Notes: generated from the letters alone by a model not told the origin. A stretch of DNA of 57,000 nt from Parafilimonas sp. (GCA_017856455.1 JAFMEZ010000007.1:1-57000), one strand, 5' to 3'; shown: positions 25,723 through 33,263, counted from the first letter of the stretch. Program-made: numbers and translations.

Positions 25723-26517
25723 TTATTTGACTGATGTGAGTTTTTGAGCAAACAGCCACGAAAGCAAAGATGGCTCAGCAAAAGCATTTTTCCAGCTATC
25801 ATGATTCACACCTGCATATTCAGTATATTTTGCATTTGGATTCGTTTTCTTTAAAATGCCATAAATCAATCTGCTATTGGACACATTGATCACAGCATCT
25901 TTATCACCATGGAAAATCCAGATGGGTAAATTTTTTCTATAGTCTTTTAATTTGTTTGGGTTTGTTGCACCGCAAATTGGAAATGCAGCTGCGAATGTTT
26001 GAGGTCTTCTCCAAAGCAACTCAAGCGTTCCAAATCCACCCATTGACAATCCACCGATATAAACTCTTTTCTTGTCAACCTGATTGGATTGAAGCAGTGT
26101 ATCAATGAAGTCGCTCACAAGTTTGAGGGATTTTCGCATTGCTGCAACTTCTGAATATTCATAACCTGTGCTGTCTTTTAAAGAATTTTTATTGTATTCA
26201 GACCACTTGTCATTTGAAGGGCATTGTGGAAAAATTACAATCGCTGGAAATTTAATGCGGTTGGCTGAATCCAAAAATAAATCTGCACCCCAGGTTAATT
26301 GCGATTCGTTGTCGTTTCCTCTTTCACCCGCTCCATGTAAAAAGATAAGCAATGGATATTTTTTACTTGCATCAAAATTAATCGGCGTTAAGATTCTACA
26401 GGGTAGAGTGTCCTCACCTGAAATGAATAACTGTTTTTCAAAAAGTTCTTTATCCTGTGAATTCAGGGAAGAGGAAATAAGCAGCAGGAAAAACGCAAGG
26501 GAGAAAGTGATTTTCAT
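25723..26517 (-). CDS. Secreted alpha/beta-hydrolase (esterase/depolymerase-like)
   Basis: A 264-residue alpha/beta-hydrolase with signal peptide (about 1-20, SLAFFLLLISSSLNSQ). The nucleophile elbow is GGLSMGG (Ser158). The likely acid is Asp207 (HGDKDAV), and the base is His239 (GVNHDSW). LIFLHGAGERG (about 57-67) forms the oxyanion loop. The layout matches predicted peptidase/phospholipase-like esterases (COG4099), often annotated as polyhydroxybutyrate or feruloyl-type esterases. The substrate is unknown. It is a single gene, convergent to the TonB receptor; tgt lies upstream on the same strand 33 bases away, so the two may share a transcript. Confidence 0.85.
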   Translation of the reverse strand: MKITFSLAFFLLLISSSLNSQDKELFEKQLFISGEDTLPCRILTPINFDASKKYPLLIFLHGAGERGNDNESQLTWGADLFLDSANRIKFPAIVIFPQCPSNDKWSEYNKNSLKDSTGYEYSEVAAMRKSLKLVSDFIDTLLQSNQVDKKRVYIGGLSMGGFGTLELLWRRPQTFAAAFPICGATNPNKLKDYRKNLPIWIFHGDKDAVINVSNSRLIYGILKKTNPNAKYTEYAGVNHDSWKNAFAEPSLLSWLFAQKLTSVK

Positions 26518-26550
26518 TGTAGGATGCTTTCTATAAATTTAATATTAAGA

Positions 26551-27690
26551 TTATAAACGTCTGTTGATAATAGGCAAAATATTTTCTTTCCACTGTTTGA
26601 AGTTCCCATCGATAATTTTAGTTCTTGCTTCTTTTACGAGCCATAGGTAGAATGACAAATTTTGTATGCTTGCGATGGTGAGACCAAGGATTTCTTTGCT
26701 TTTGATCAAATGCCTTAAGTATGATTTTGAATAATAGTTTGAATAGTCATTGTTCAACACCGGATCGATAACGGAGTGATCAAATTCCCATTTTTTATTA
26801 TCAATGTTGATGATACCTTCTGAAGTAAATAACATGGCATTTCTTCCATTCCTTGTAGGCATTACGCAGTCAAACATATCCACACCGAATGAAATACATT
26901 CAAGTAAATCTTGAGGAGTGCCAACGCCCATAAGGTATCTTGGTTTGTTAACAGGTAAATGTTCACACGACCATGCACACATTTCATAAATCAATTCTGT
27001 GGGTTCTCCTACGCTAAGTCCACCAATTGCATTACCAACCGCATTTTTAGATGAGATGAATTCACAAGATGCTTTTCTCAAATCTTTTTCTGTACCTCCT
27101 TGTGCAATGGGGAATAGATTTTGATCATAGTTGTAAAGTCCTGATGTACTTCCAAATTGTTCAAAGCATCTGTCGAGCCACCTGTGCGTGAGAAGCATAG
27201 AATCTTTTACATATTTGTATTCGCTGGGGTAGGGTGGGCATTCATCAAATGCCATAATGATATCCCCGCCGATGATTCTTTGTATATCAATTGCTTTTTC
27301 TGGTGTAAAAAGATGTTTAGATCCATCAATATGGCTTTGAAAAACCACTCCCTCTTCGCTGATCTTTCTATTGGAGGCGAGAGAAAAAACCTGATATCCT
27401 CCACTATCAGTTAATATGGGTTTATCCCAATGATTGAATTGATGTAATCCTCCAGCAGACTTCAATACATCTAAACCTGGACGCAAGTATAAATGATAGG
27501 TATTCCCAAGTATGATCTCTGCTTTTATATTTTCCTTGAGTTGTTGTTGTGTAACTGCTTTTACTGTTCCCGCTGTACCCACTGGCATGAAAATGGGTGT
27601 TTGTATAACCCCATGGTCCGTTACAATTGTTCCAGCCCTTGCGTTGGTTGACTGATCTTTTTTTTCGATCTGAAAGGAGAGTGGAGGCAT
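26551..27690 (-). CDS. tgt: tRNA-guanine transglycosylase lacking the zinc cysteines
   Basis: Exchanges guanine for preQ1 at position 34 of GUN-anticodon tRNAs in queuosine synthesis. Active-site residues are intact: Asp95 (LTDSGGYQ), the FDE motif (148-150), QGGT (197-200), LSVGE, and the nucleophile Asp274 in FDCVMPTR. The usual structural zinc site, CxCxxC plus His near the C-terminus, is altered. The aligned stretch reads DPVLNNDYSNYYSKSYLRHL, so the three Cys positions are Leu312, Asn314 and Ser317, while His327 remains. The rest of the C-terminal helix region aligns without gaps. Length 379 is typical. Start ATG 27688-27690. I believe this loss is common in the phylum, but cannot check it here. 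Confidence 0.95.
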   Translation of the reverse strand: MPPLSFQIEKKDQSTNARAGTIVTDHGVIQTPIFMPVGTAGTVKAVTQQQLKENIKAEIILGNTYHLYLRPGLDVLKSAGGLHQFNHWDKPILTDSGGYQVFSLASNRKISEEGVVFQSHIDGSKHLFTPEKAIDIQRIIGGDIIMAFDECPPYPSEYKYVKDSMLLTHRWLDRCFEQFGSTSGLYNYDQNLFPIAQGGTEKDLRKASCEFISSKNAVGNAIGGLSVGEPTELIYEMCAWSCEHLPVNKPRYLMGVGTPQDLLECISFGVDMFDCVMPTRNGRNAMLFTSEGIINIDNKKWEFDHSVIDPVLNNDYSNYYSKSYLRHLIKSKEILGLTIASIQNLSFYLWLVKEARTKIIDGNFKQWKENILPIINRRL

Positions 27691-27765
27691 GCTGCAAGTT
27701 ACTCAGAAAGCATGATCAAAATTGGTAAGGTTGTTTTACTTTTGATGAAATCTAAAACTGCAATT

Positions 27766-28233
27766 ATGGAAACAGGATTATTGCATTTGCATAACCTATT
27801 GCGCTGGATCATTCTTGTGTTGTTGGTATTATCAATTGTAAAAGCGTATACTGGCTGGAAATCAAATAAAGCTTTCAGTGCAGCTGATAAAAAAACTTGG
27901 TTGTTTACCATGATTGCTGCACATGTTACTTTATTGTTGGGGATATATCAATGGACCTTGGGAAGATTTGGACTTTTCACCTTTGTGAAACCGGAGGGAG
28001 TTTCCATGATGAAAGACGCTACGTTAAGATTTTATCAGATGGAACATCCTGTGATGATGATTGTATCAATTCTTTTGATAACCCTAGCACATGGCATGTC
28101 GAAAAAATCTGTTGCTGATCAGGTGAAGTATAAGAAGGCCTTCCAATACTTCCTCTTGGCATTGCTCTTGATTTTAGTGGCAATCCCTTGGCCTTTTAGG
28201 GAAATTGGCCGCCCTTTGTTCCCTGGAATGTAG
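27766..28233 (+). CDS. Four-helix membrane protein with conserved histidines (cytochrome b-like)
   Basis: A 155-residue integral membrane protein with four predicted transmembrane helices: WIILVLLVLSIVKAY, the segment from LFTMIAAHVTLLLGIYQW, MMIVSILLITLAHGM, and YFLLALLLILVAIPW. Each helix is preceded by or contains a His (LHNLLRW, AAHVTLL, MEHPVMM, LAHGMS), a layout reminiscent of small b-type cytochromes, so heme binding is possible but not shown. Similar proteins are common and uncharacterised in Bacteroidota. ATG 27766 (METGLLHLHNLLRW) is preferred over ATG 27712 because the extra 18 residues look like leader sequence. Divergent from tgt, and 150 bases upstream of the infA operon. Confidence 0.75.
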   Translation: METGLLHLHNLLRWIILVLLVLSIVKAYTGWKSNKAFSAADKKTWLFTMIAAHVTLLLGIYQWTLGRFGLFTFVKPEGVSMMKDATLRFYQMEHPVMMIVSILLITLAHGMSKKSVADQVKYKKAFQYFLLALLLILVAIPWPFREIGRPLFPGM

Positions 28234-28361
28234 TTTTAAGGTAGGGGTCCCAGCACCATTTCATATTGTATTGATTTTCAGTATTTTACGTAATTCTGGA
28301 CAATTTGACCGGTTCATTAGGAATTATTGGCAACTAATTTTTCAAATTCCGTTGATTTACT

Positions 28362-28369
28362 TATCTTTG
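28362..28369 (+). promoter_or_regulatory. -7 promoter box for the infA-rplQ operon
   Basis: TATCTTTG matches TAnnTTTG and ends 14 bases before infA ATG 28384, predicting a leader of about 8-10 bases. The rest of the 150-base gap after 28233 holds only a weak GGAATT/AATTCC inverted repeat (around 28320 and 28345); no gene is seen there. Confidence 0.55.
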
Positions 28370-28383
28370 CGCTCCCAAAAACT

Positions 28384-28602
28384 ATGGCCAAACAGGATCT
28401 CATTAAACAGGACGGAACGATTGTCGAAGCGCTGAGCAACGCAATGTTCAAAGTGAAATTGGAAAATGGACATGAGATTTTAGCAACCATTTCAGGAAAA
28501 ATGAGGATGCACTACATCAGAATTCTTCCTGGGGATAAAGTCGGAGTGGAAATGAGTCCATACGATTTAACCAGGGGCAGAATTATTTTCCGTTATAAAT
28601 AA
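28384..28602 (+). CDS. infA: Translation initiation factor IF-1
   Basis: A 72-residue single S1/OB-fold protein that binds the ribosomal A site during initiation. The sequence [17 protein letters not shown], then [16 protein letters not shown] and [20 protein letters not shown], is diagnostic and full length. The frame is open upstream to 28327, but conservation begins exactly at ATG 28384, which sits just after a TATCTTTG -7 box. First gene of the ribosomal operon; rpmJ follows after 31 bases. In most bacteria secY or map precedes infA; here an unrelated membrane protein does, so this cluster is separated from the spc operon. Confidence 0.97.
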   Translation: MAKQDLIKQDGTIVEALSNAMFKVKLENGHEILATISGKMRMHYIRILPGDKVGVEMSPYDLTRGRIIFRYK

Positions 28603-28633
28603 TTAAACACTCACAGGAGCAAAAAATAGAGAT

Positions 28634-28750
28634 ATGAAAGTAAGAGCATCTATTAAAAAGCGTAGTGCAGACTGCAAAATTGTGCGTCGCAAGGGTAAGT
28701 TGTATGTTATCAACAAAAAGAACCCACGATTTAAGCAGCGTCAAGGTTAA
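28634..28750 (+). CDS. rpmJ: 50S ribosomal protein L36, zinc-less form
   Basis: A 38-residue L36, starting MKVRASIKK and ending FKQRQG. In the zinc-binding form Cys11, Cys14, Cys27 and His33 hold the metal. Here those positions are Ser11, Cys14, Asn27 and Phe33, so only one ligand remains and zinc binding is not expected (C-minus type). Placement between infA and rpsM is the standard order. It is too short for common length cut-offs, yet the frame, start and stop are unambiguous. Confidence 0.97.
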   Translation: MKVRASIKKRSADCKIVRRKGKLYVINKKNPRFKQRQG

Positions 28751-28785
28751 TCAACATTTTAAAAGCTAAAACTTAACAAAGAAAT

Positions 28786-29166
28786 ATGGCTCGTATTGCA
28801 GGTATAGATTTGCCAAAGAACAAAAGAGGTGAGATTGGACTCACATACATCTTCGGAATTGGACGTGCAACTGCACAGTACATTCTAGATAAAGCTGGAA
28901 TTGACTACAACAAAAAAGTTAACCAGTGGAATGATGATGAGTTGAATGCAATCAGAAATATCATTACCAATGAATTCAAGGTTGAAGGTCAGCTTCGTTC
29001 TGAGGTTCAAATGTCTATCAAGCGATTATTAGATATCGCCTGCTACCGTGGATTGCGTCATCGTAAGGGATTGCCAGTACGTGGACAAAGAACCAAAACA
29101 AATTCTCGTACAAGAAAGGGTAAGAGAAAAACAGTTGCCGGTAAAAAGAAGGCACCTAAGAAATAA
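28786..29166 (+). CDS. rpsM: 30S ribosomal protein S13
   Basis: A 126-residue S13 of the small-subunit head, contacting 16S rRNA, tRNA and the B1 intersubunit bridges. It begins [21 protein letters not shown] and contains [10 protein letters not shown], the helix-two-turn-helix region, and the basic tail [19 protein letters not shown] followed by a Lys/Arg-rich end. Length is normal. ATG 28786 is preceded by an A-rich tract. A 133-base structured gap separates it from rpsK. Confidence 0.97.
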   Translation: MARIAGIDLPKNKRGEIGLTYIFGIGRATAQYILDKAGIDYNKKVNQWNDDELNAIRNIITNEFKVEGQLRSEVQMSIKRLLDIACYRGLRHRKGLPVRGQRTKTNSRTRKGKRKTVAGKKKAPKK

Positions 29167-29171
29167 GATCT

Positions 29172-29195
29172 AAGGAAGTGCTGATGCACTTCTTT
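29172..29195 (+). other. Hairpin after rpsM
   Basis: GAAGTGC (29175-29181) pairs with GCACTTC (29186-29192) around a TGAT loop; A/G-T pairs can extend it to 29172-29195. Only three Ts follow, so it is at best a weak terminator or an mRNA processing or stability element within the operon. Confidence 0.5.
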
Positions 29196-29201
29196 GATAT
29201 A

Positions 29202-29254
29202 TGCACCATAAACTGTTCAAAGCTGGAAACCAGGTGCAGGTGAGGGTTGAACAG
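29202..29254 (+). ncRNA. Candidate pseudoknotted leader RNA upstream of rpsK
   Basis: Two perfect stems interleave in the classical H-type pseudoknot order. Stem 1 is TGCACC (29202-29207) with GGTGCA (29233-29238). Stem 2 is CTGTTCAA (29213-29220) with TTGAACAG (29247-29254). Loops of 5, 12 and 8 bases are long enough for both stems to form together. A smaller CTGG/CCAG hairpin (29223-29233) competes with stem 1. The element ends 45 bases before the rpsK start. An autogenous ribosomal-protein binding site is inferred from context. Confidence 0.5.
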
Positions 29255-29299
29255 GGTCTGAAAAGGCTGACAGAATTTTGAGTACCTATTTAAAAGATT

Positions 29300-29707
29300 A
29301 TGGCAAAAGCACAACAACAAAACAGCGCAAAAGCTGCTGCGAAGAAAAGAGTGGTAAAAGTTGACAGTTTCGGAGACGCTCACATCAACGCCACTTTCAA
29401 CAACCTCATTATCAGTTTAACAAACAAATCTGGACAAGTTATTTCTTGGAGCAGTGCAGGTAAAATGGGATTCAGAGGTTCTAAGAAGAATACTCCATAT
29501 GCAGCTCAGATGGCTGCTCAGGATGCTGCACGTGTAGCATTTGATGCAGGATTGAAAAGAGTGGATGTATATGTTAAAGGTCCTGGTGCCGGTAGAGAAG
29601 GTGCTATCCGCGCACTCGCTAACTCTGGTATTGAAGTAGTGATGATCAAGGATATTACTCCATTGCCACACAATGGTTGTCGTCCTCCTAAAAAACGTCG
29701 TGTATAA
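29300..29707 (+). CDS. rpsK: 30S ribosomal protein S11
   Basis: A 135-residue S11 of the small-subunit platform. After a Lys/Ala-rich N-terminal extension (about 1-16) the conserved core starts at [15 protein letters not shown] and includes [36 protein letters not shown] and the terminal [16 protein letters not shown]. Length is slightly longer than the usual 129 because of the N-terminus. The upstream 133-base gap holds a hairpin and a candidate pseudoknot; the downstream gap before rpsD holds another structured element. Confidence 0.97.
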   Translation: MAKAQQQNSAKAAAKKRVVKVDSFGDAHINATFNNLIISLTNKSGQVISWSSAGKMGFRGSKKNTPYAAQMAAQDAARVAFDAGLKRVDVYVKGPGAGREGAIRALANSGIEVVMIKDITPLPHNGCRPPKKRRV

Positions 29708-29722
29708 TATTTATTCATAAAG

Positions 29723-29784
29723 GACAGCAGATTCAGTTTTTTGATTTTTTTATAATCTGTTGTCTGTAATAAAAAATCAAAAAA
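29723..29784 (+). ncRNA. Candidate bistable leader RNA upstream of rpsD
   Basis: Stem 1: GACAGCAGATT (29723-29733) pairs with AATCTGTTGTC (29754-29764), 11 pairs with one G-U. Stem 2: TTTTTTGATTTTTT (29737-29750) pairs perfectly over 14 positions with AAAAAATCAAAAAA (29771-29784). The stems interleave, but connecting loops of 3, 3 and 6 bases are too short for both to form fully, so they are better read as alternative folds. Stem 2 buries the A-rich tract ending 7 bases before the rpsD ATG; stem 1 would free it. S4 (RpsD) is a known autoregulator in E. coli and B. subtilis, making an S4-responsive switch the leading idea. Confidence 0.55.
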
Positions 29785-29791
29785 GAAAACT

Positions 29792-30397
29792 ATGGCTCGT
29801 TACACTGGACCCAAAACAAAAATTTCAAGAATCTTCGGTGAACCTATTTTAGGTAACGGAAAGTATCTTGATAAAAACAGCAATCCTCCTGGTCAGCATG
29901 GTGCTTCCCGCAAGCGTAAATCACTTGGAGAATATGCTATTCAGTTGAAAGAAAAACAAAAAGCTAAATACACTTATGGTGTATTAGAGCGTCAATTCCG
30001 CAAGACTTTCGAAGAGGCAGCTCGTTTGAAAGGTGTTACAGGTGAAAACCTGATCAAATTGTTGGAAGCACGTTTGGACAATACGGTTTACCGTATGGGA
30101 ATTGCTCCTTCTCGTCCAGCTGCTCGTCAGCTTGTTTCTCATAAGCACATCATGGTAAATGATGTTGTAGTAAATATTCCTTCTTTCCAGTTGAAGCCAG
30201 GTGATGTGATCACTGTTGCTGGCAAGAGCAAGGAAAGCGAAAGCTTCAAAGCATTGATGAGACCTAAAAATCCAAAAATTGGATGGGTTGATTTCAATGA
30301 AGCATCATTGACAGGCACTTTTGTGGCTTATCCTGAAAGAGAGAGCGTTCCTGAAAATATCAAGGAGCAACTCATTGTCGAATTGTATTCTAAGTAA
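29792..30397 (+). CDS. rpsD: 30S ribosomal protein S4
   Basis: A 201-residue S4, a primary 16S rRNA-binding protein that nucleates the 30S body and often represses its own operon. N-terminal domain MARYTGPKTKISRIFGEP lacks the zinc-binding cysteines (C-minus form). The S4 RNA-binding domain lies at about 92-155 (LDNTVYRMGIAPSRPAARQ, VSHKHIMVND). Length is normal for Bacteroidota. The start lies 7 bases after the 3' strand of a strong alternative stem, so access to the initiation region may be regulated. rpoA follows after a second structured gap. Confidence 0.97.
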   Translation: MARYTGPKTKISRIFGEPILGNGKYLDKNSNPPGQHGASRKRKSLGEYAIQLKEKQKAKYTYGVLERQFRKTFEEAARLKGVTGENLIKLLEARLDNTVYRMGIAPSRPAARQLVSHKHIMVNDVVVNIPSFQLKPGDVITVAGKSKESESFKALMRPKNPKIGWVDFNEASLTGTFVAYPERESVPENIKEQLIVELYSK

Positions 30398-30412
30398 TCT
30401 GCCCGGGCTGGC

Positions 30413-30480
30413 ATTTCAGCTCAGGGTCTTTATATCACCCTTCTGAAGCAATTCAGAAGATTAACAAGTAAAACTGAAAT
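30413..30480 (+). other. Structured gap upstream of rpoA
   Basis: An outer stem ATTTCAG (30413-30419) with CTGAAAT (30474-30480) closes a region holding a perfect 8-bp hairpin, CTTCTGAA (30440-30447) with TTCAGAAG (30452-30459), capped by a GCAA tetraloop. A short GGGT/ACCC helix (30424-30427 with 30437-30440) competes at one base. The closing strand ends 6 bases before the rpoA ATG. Confidence 0.45.
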
Positions 30481-30486
30481 TTAAAT

Positions 30487-31488
30487 ATGGCCATTTTAAA
30501 TTTCCAACAACCGGAAAAAATCGTACTTCAGAAAGTAACTGATTTTGAAGCTCAGTTTGAGTTTAAGCCTCTTGAACCAGGATATGGTGTTACCATTGGT
30601 AACGCACTTCGCAGAGTTCTTTTGAATTCTTTAGAAGGTTATGCTATATCTGGCATCGCTATTGAAGGTGCAGATCATGAATTTGCAACTTTAAAAGGTG
30701 TTGTTGAAGATGTAACTGAAATCATCTTGAACTTAAAGCAAATCAGATTCAAGAAAATTCTTGATCACGATGTACAGAACGAAAAACTTACATTGTCCAT
30801 CAAAGGAAAATCAGAATTTACTGCTGGTATGATCGACGAAGTAACTGGAACATTCCAAGTAATGAATCCAGAGCTTTTGATCTGCAGCATGGATCCTTCA
30901 GCAAAACTGAATATTGAACTTTACATCACAAAGGGTAGAGGTTATGTTCCAGCTGAAGACAATAAAATAAAAGAAGCTCCATTTGGATATATTCCTATCG
31001 ATTCAATTTACACTCCAATAAAGAATGTAAAGTATGCTATTGAGAACACGCGTGTTGAACAGCGTACTGATTTCGAAAAACTTTTGTTGGATGTTGTAAC
31101 TGATGGAACCATTCATCCTGAAGAAGCTGTTAAACAAGCTTCAAGAATTCTTATTCAACATTTGATGATCATCACTGATGAGAATATCACTTTTGATAAT
31201 AAGGAAGAAAAGAAGGAAGATTTGGTAGATGAGCAAACATTGCAACTCAGAAAAGTATTGAAGACTCCATTGGAAGATCTAGATCTTTCAGTTCGTGCCT
31301 TCAATTGCTTAAAAGCTGCTAAAATCAATAGCTTGAGCCAACTTGTACAATACGAGCAAGAAGATTTGATGAAGTTTAGAAACTTCGGACAAAAATCACT
31401 TTCTGAAATTGAGCAGGTTTTGCAAGAGAGAGGACTTCACTTTGGCATGGATCTCGCCAAATTGGGTATTGATGTAGATGAGTTTTAA
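30487..31488 (+). CDS. rpoA: DNA-directed RNA polymerase subunit alpha
   Basis: A 333-residue alpha subunit whose dimer starts RNA polymerase assembly. The N-terminal domain (about 1-235) includes FKPLEPGYGVTIGNALRRVLL and YAIENTRVEQRTDFEKL. A Lys/Glu-rich linker (about 238-250) leads to the C-terminal domain (about 258-333; LDLSVRAFNCLKAAKINSL, FRNFGQKSLSEIEQVL) that contacts promoter DNA and activators. Length is normal. It is placed between rpsD and rplQ in the conserved alpha-operon order. Confidence 0.98.
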   Translation: MAILNFQQPEKIVLQKVTDFEAQFEFKPLEPGYGVTIGNALRRVLLNSLEGYAISGIAIEGADHEFATLKGVVEDVTEIILNLKQIRFKKILDHDVQNEKLTLSIKGKSEFTAGMIDEVTGTFQVMNPELLICSMDPSAKLNIELYITKGRGYVPAEDNKIKEAPFGYIPIDSIYTPIKNVKYAIENTRVEQRTDFEKLLLDVVTDGTIHPEEAVKQASRILIQHLMIITDENITFDNKEEKKEDLVDEQTLQLRKVLKTPLEDLDLSVRAFNCLKAAKINSLSQLVQYEQEDLMKFRNFGQKSLSEIEQVLQERGLHFGMDLAKLGIDVDEF

Positions 31489-31503
31489 TTATTAATTATA
31501 ATC

Positions 31504-31532
31504 AAGCTGTAATTCCTGACACGGTACAGCTT
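31504..31532 (+). other. Hairpin upstream of rplQ
   Basis: AAGCTGTA (31504-31511) pairs perfectly with TACAGCTT (31525-31532) around a 13-base loop. Loop bases TGAC (31517-31520) could pair with GTCA (31544-31547), which includes the A of the rplQ start codon. No T-tract follows, so it is not a terminator. Confidence 0.45.
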
Positions 31533-31546
31533 CTAAACAAACAGTC

Positions 31547-32068
31547 ATGCGTCACGGAGACAAAATCAACAATCTAGGCCGAAAAAAGGCACACCGCGAG
31601 GCCCTCATGGGTAACCTTGCCAGTCAATTGATCACGTACAAGCGAATCGTTACAACTCTTGCAAAAGCAAAGGCGTTGAGAACATTCATTGAACCTTTGA
31701 TTACAAAGACTAAAAAATCTGCAAGCAAAGAGCAAATCATGCACAATCACCGTATTGTATTCTCTTATTTGCAAGACAAATCAGCTGTAAAGGAACTTTT
31801 TACCAATATCGCTCCAAAAGTTGCTGGTCGTCCTGGTGGATATACCCGCATCATCAAGTTAGGTATTCGTATTGGTGACAATGCTGAAAGAGCTATGATT
31901 GAATTGGTTGATTTCAATGAAATCTATGGTAAGGGTAAAGGTGAAGCTGCTGCTCCTGCAAAGAAAACCAGAAGAAGCGGTGGAGCAAAGAAGAAAGCTG
32001 CTCCAGCTGAAGCACCTGCTGCTGAAACACCATCAGCATCAACTGAAGAAACAACAGCATCTGAATAA
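31547..32068 (+). CDS. rplQ: 50S ribosomal protein L17 with C-terminal tail
   Basis: A 173-residue L17. The conserved core (about 1-118) begins [17 protein letters not shown] and contains [21 protein letters not shown] and [20 protein letters not shown]. Beyond the core is a low-complexity tail of about 45 residues rich in Lys, Ala, Pro, Glu and Thr ([19 protein letters not shown]...), absent from the 127-residue E. coli protein; such tails are common in Bacteroidota L17. Last gene of the ribosomal operon, followed by a strong terminator. Confidence 0.96.
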   Translation: MRHGDKINNLGRKKAHREALMGNLASQLITYKRIVTTLAKAKALRTFIEPLITKTKKSASKEQIMHNHRIVFSYLQDKSAVKELFTNIAPKVAGRPGGYTRIIKLGIRIGDNAERAMIELVDFNEIYGKGKGEAAAPAKKTRRSGGAKKKAAPAEAPAAETPSASTEETTASE

Positions 32069-32093
32069 GAAAATGTTGATAAATTATCATATG

Positions 32094-32123
32094 AAAGGCA
32101 GGTCATTTGACACTGCCTTTTTT
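32094..32123 (+). terminator. Rho-independent terminator of the ribosomal operon
   Basis: AAAGGCAG (32094-32101) pairs with CTGCCTTT (32113-32120), continued after a bulged A by GTC/GAC around an ATTT loop. Ts run to 32123 and beyond. It lies 26 bases after rplQ and 24 before carA. Confidence 0.85.
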
Positions 32124-32143
32124 ATTTTGTAAAAAATTTGATC

Positions 32144-33253
32144 ATGCCCACACAAGAAGCAAAATCAGTCCCTGCAGTTTTGGTTTTAGAAGATGGTATG
32201 GTATTTCACGGAAAATCATTTGGGAAAATAGGAACTACCTCAGGTGAACTCTGCTTCAATACAGGAATGACTGGATACCAAGAAGTATTCACTGATCCAA
32301 GCTACTATGGACAAGTACTGATCATGAATAATGTGCATACTGGAAATTATGGTGTGAAGCCAGAAGATGTTGAAAGTGATACAGTAAAAATTAAAGGACT
32401 CATTGGAAGGAACCTTGAAGAGAAATACAGCAGGATCATGGCGAATGACTCCCTGCAGCACTATTTGGTTGAACAGCATGTGGTAGCCATTCAAGATGTT
32501 GATACACGTGCATTGGTAACCCATATACGTGAAAAAGGTGCAATGAACTGCATCATATCCTCTGAAACGACAGATGTAGAAAAATTAAAAGAGGACCTAA
32601 AAAAGGTCCCTTCAATGGATGGTTTGGAGCTTGCTTCCATTGTAACAACCGATAAGGTGTATCATATGGGAGATCCCAATGCTGCCATTAGAATTGCTGT
32701 GCTTGATTTTGGCGTGAAAAGAAATATCATCAAATGCATGGCTGATCGTGGAGCTTATGTGCGCGTTCATCCAGCAAAAACTTCTTTTGAAGAATTAATC
32801 AAATTCGAGCCACATGGCTTCTTTATCTCAAATGGCCCTGGTGATCCTTCAACAATGTCTTATGCAGTAGATACTGTCAAAAAAATACTCGATACAAAAA
32901 AACCAGTATTTGGAATTTGTCTTGGTCATCAATTGTTGGCTCTTGCAAATGGAATCCCAACATTTAAAATGCATCATGGACACCGTGGATTGAATCATCC
33001 TGTTAAAAACCTGATGACCGGCTTGTGTGAAATCACAACACAAAATCATGGATTCGCTGTTGATCCAGATGCAGTTCGTAAATCAGACAAGATCGAAATA
33101 ACTCACGTTAATCTGAATGATAATTCTATTGAAGGCATCAAGATAAAAGATCGACCAGCATTTTCAGTTCAATACCATCCTGAAGCAACACCTGGTCCGC
33201 ATGACAGCAGATATCTTTTCGATGATTTCATCCAATTGATCAATAATAACTAG
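32144..33253 (+). CDS. carA: Carbamoyl-phosphate synthase small subunit
   Basis: Glutaminase subunit that supplies ammonia to the large subunit for carbamoyl phosphate, the precursor of arginine and pyrimidines. The N-terminal CPSase small-chain domain (PAVLVLEDGMVFHGKSFG, FNTGMTGYQEVFTDPSY) is followed by a class I glutamine amidotransferase with nucleophile Cys in FGICLGHQLLA and the His/Glu pair near the end in VQYHPEATPGPHD. ATG 32144 (MPTQEAK, 369 residues) is chosen; a TTG six bases earlier is also in frame. The large subunit is not in the window. aroQ follows after 10 bases. Confidence 0.96.
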   Translation: MPTQEAKSVPAVLVLEDGMVFHGKSFGKIGTTSGELCFNTGMTGYQEVFTDPSYYGQVLIMNNVHTGNYGVKPEDVESDTVKIKGLIGRNLEEKYSRIMANDSLQHYLVEQHVVAIQDVDTRALVTHIREKGAMNCIISSETTDVEKLKEDLKKVPSMDGLELASIVTTDKVYHMGDPNAAIRIAVLDFGVKRNIIKCMADRGAYVRVHPAKTSFEELIKFEPHGFFISNGPGDPSTMSYAVDTVKKILDTKKPVFGICLGHQLLALANGIPTFKMHHGHRGLNHPVKNLMTGLCEITTQNHGFAVDPDAVRKSDKIEITHVNLNDNSIEGIKIKDRPAFSVQYHPEATPGPHDSRYLFDDFIQLINNN

Positions 33254-33263
33254 CTTTATTCTA

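Noticed and set aside
29737-29784. The T14/A14 repeat before rpsD read as a simple intrinsic terminator
   Set aside because: The stem is almost all A-T, is followed by G and A rather than Ts, and termination would silence rpsD-rpoA. A translational switch explains it better.
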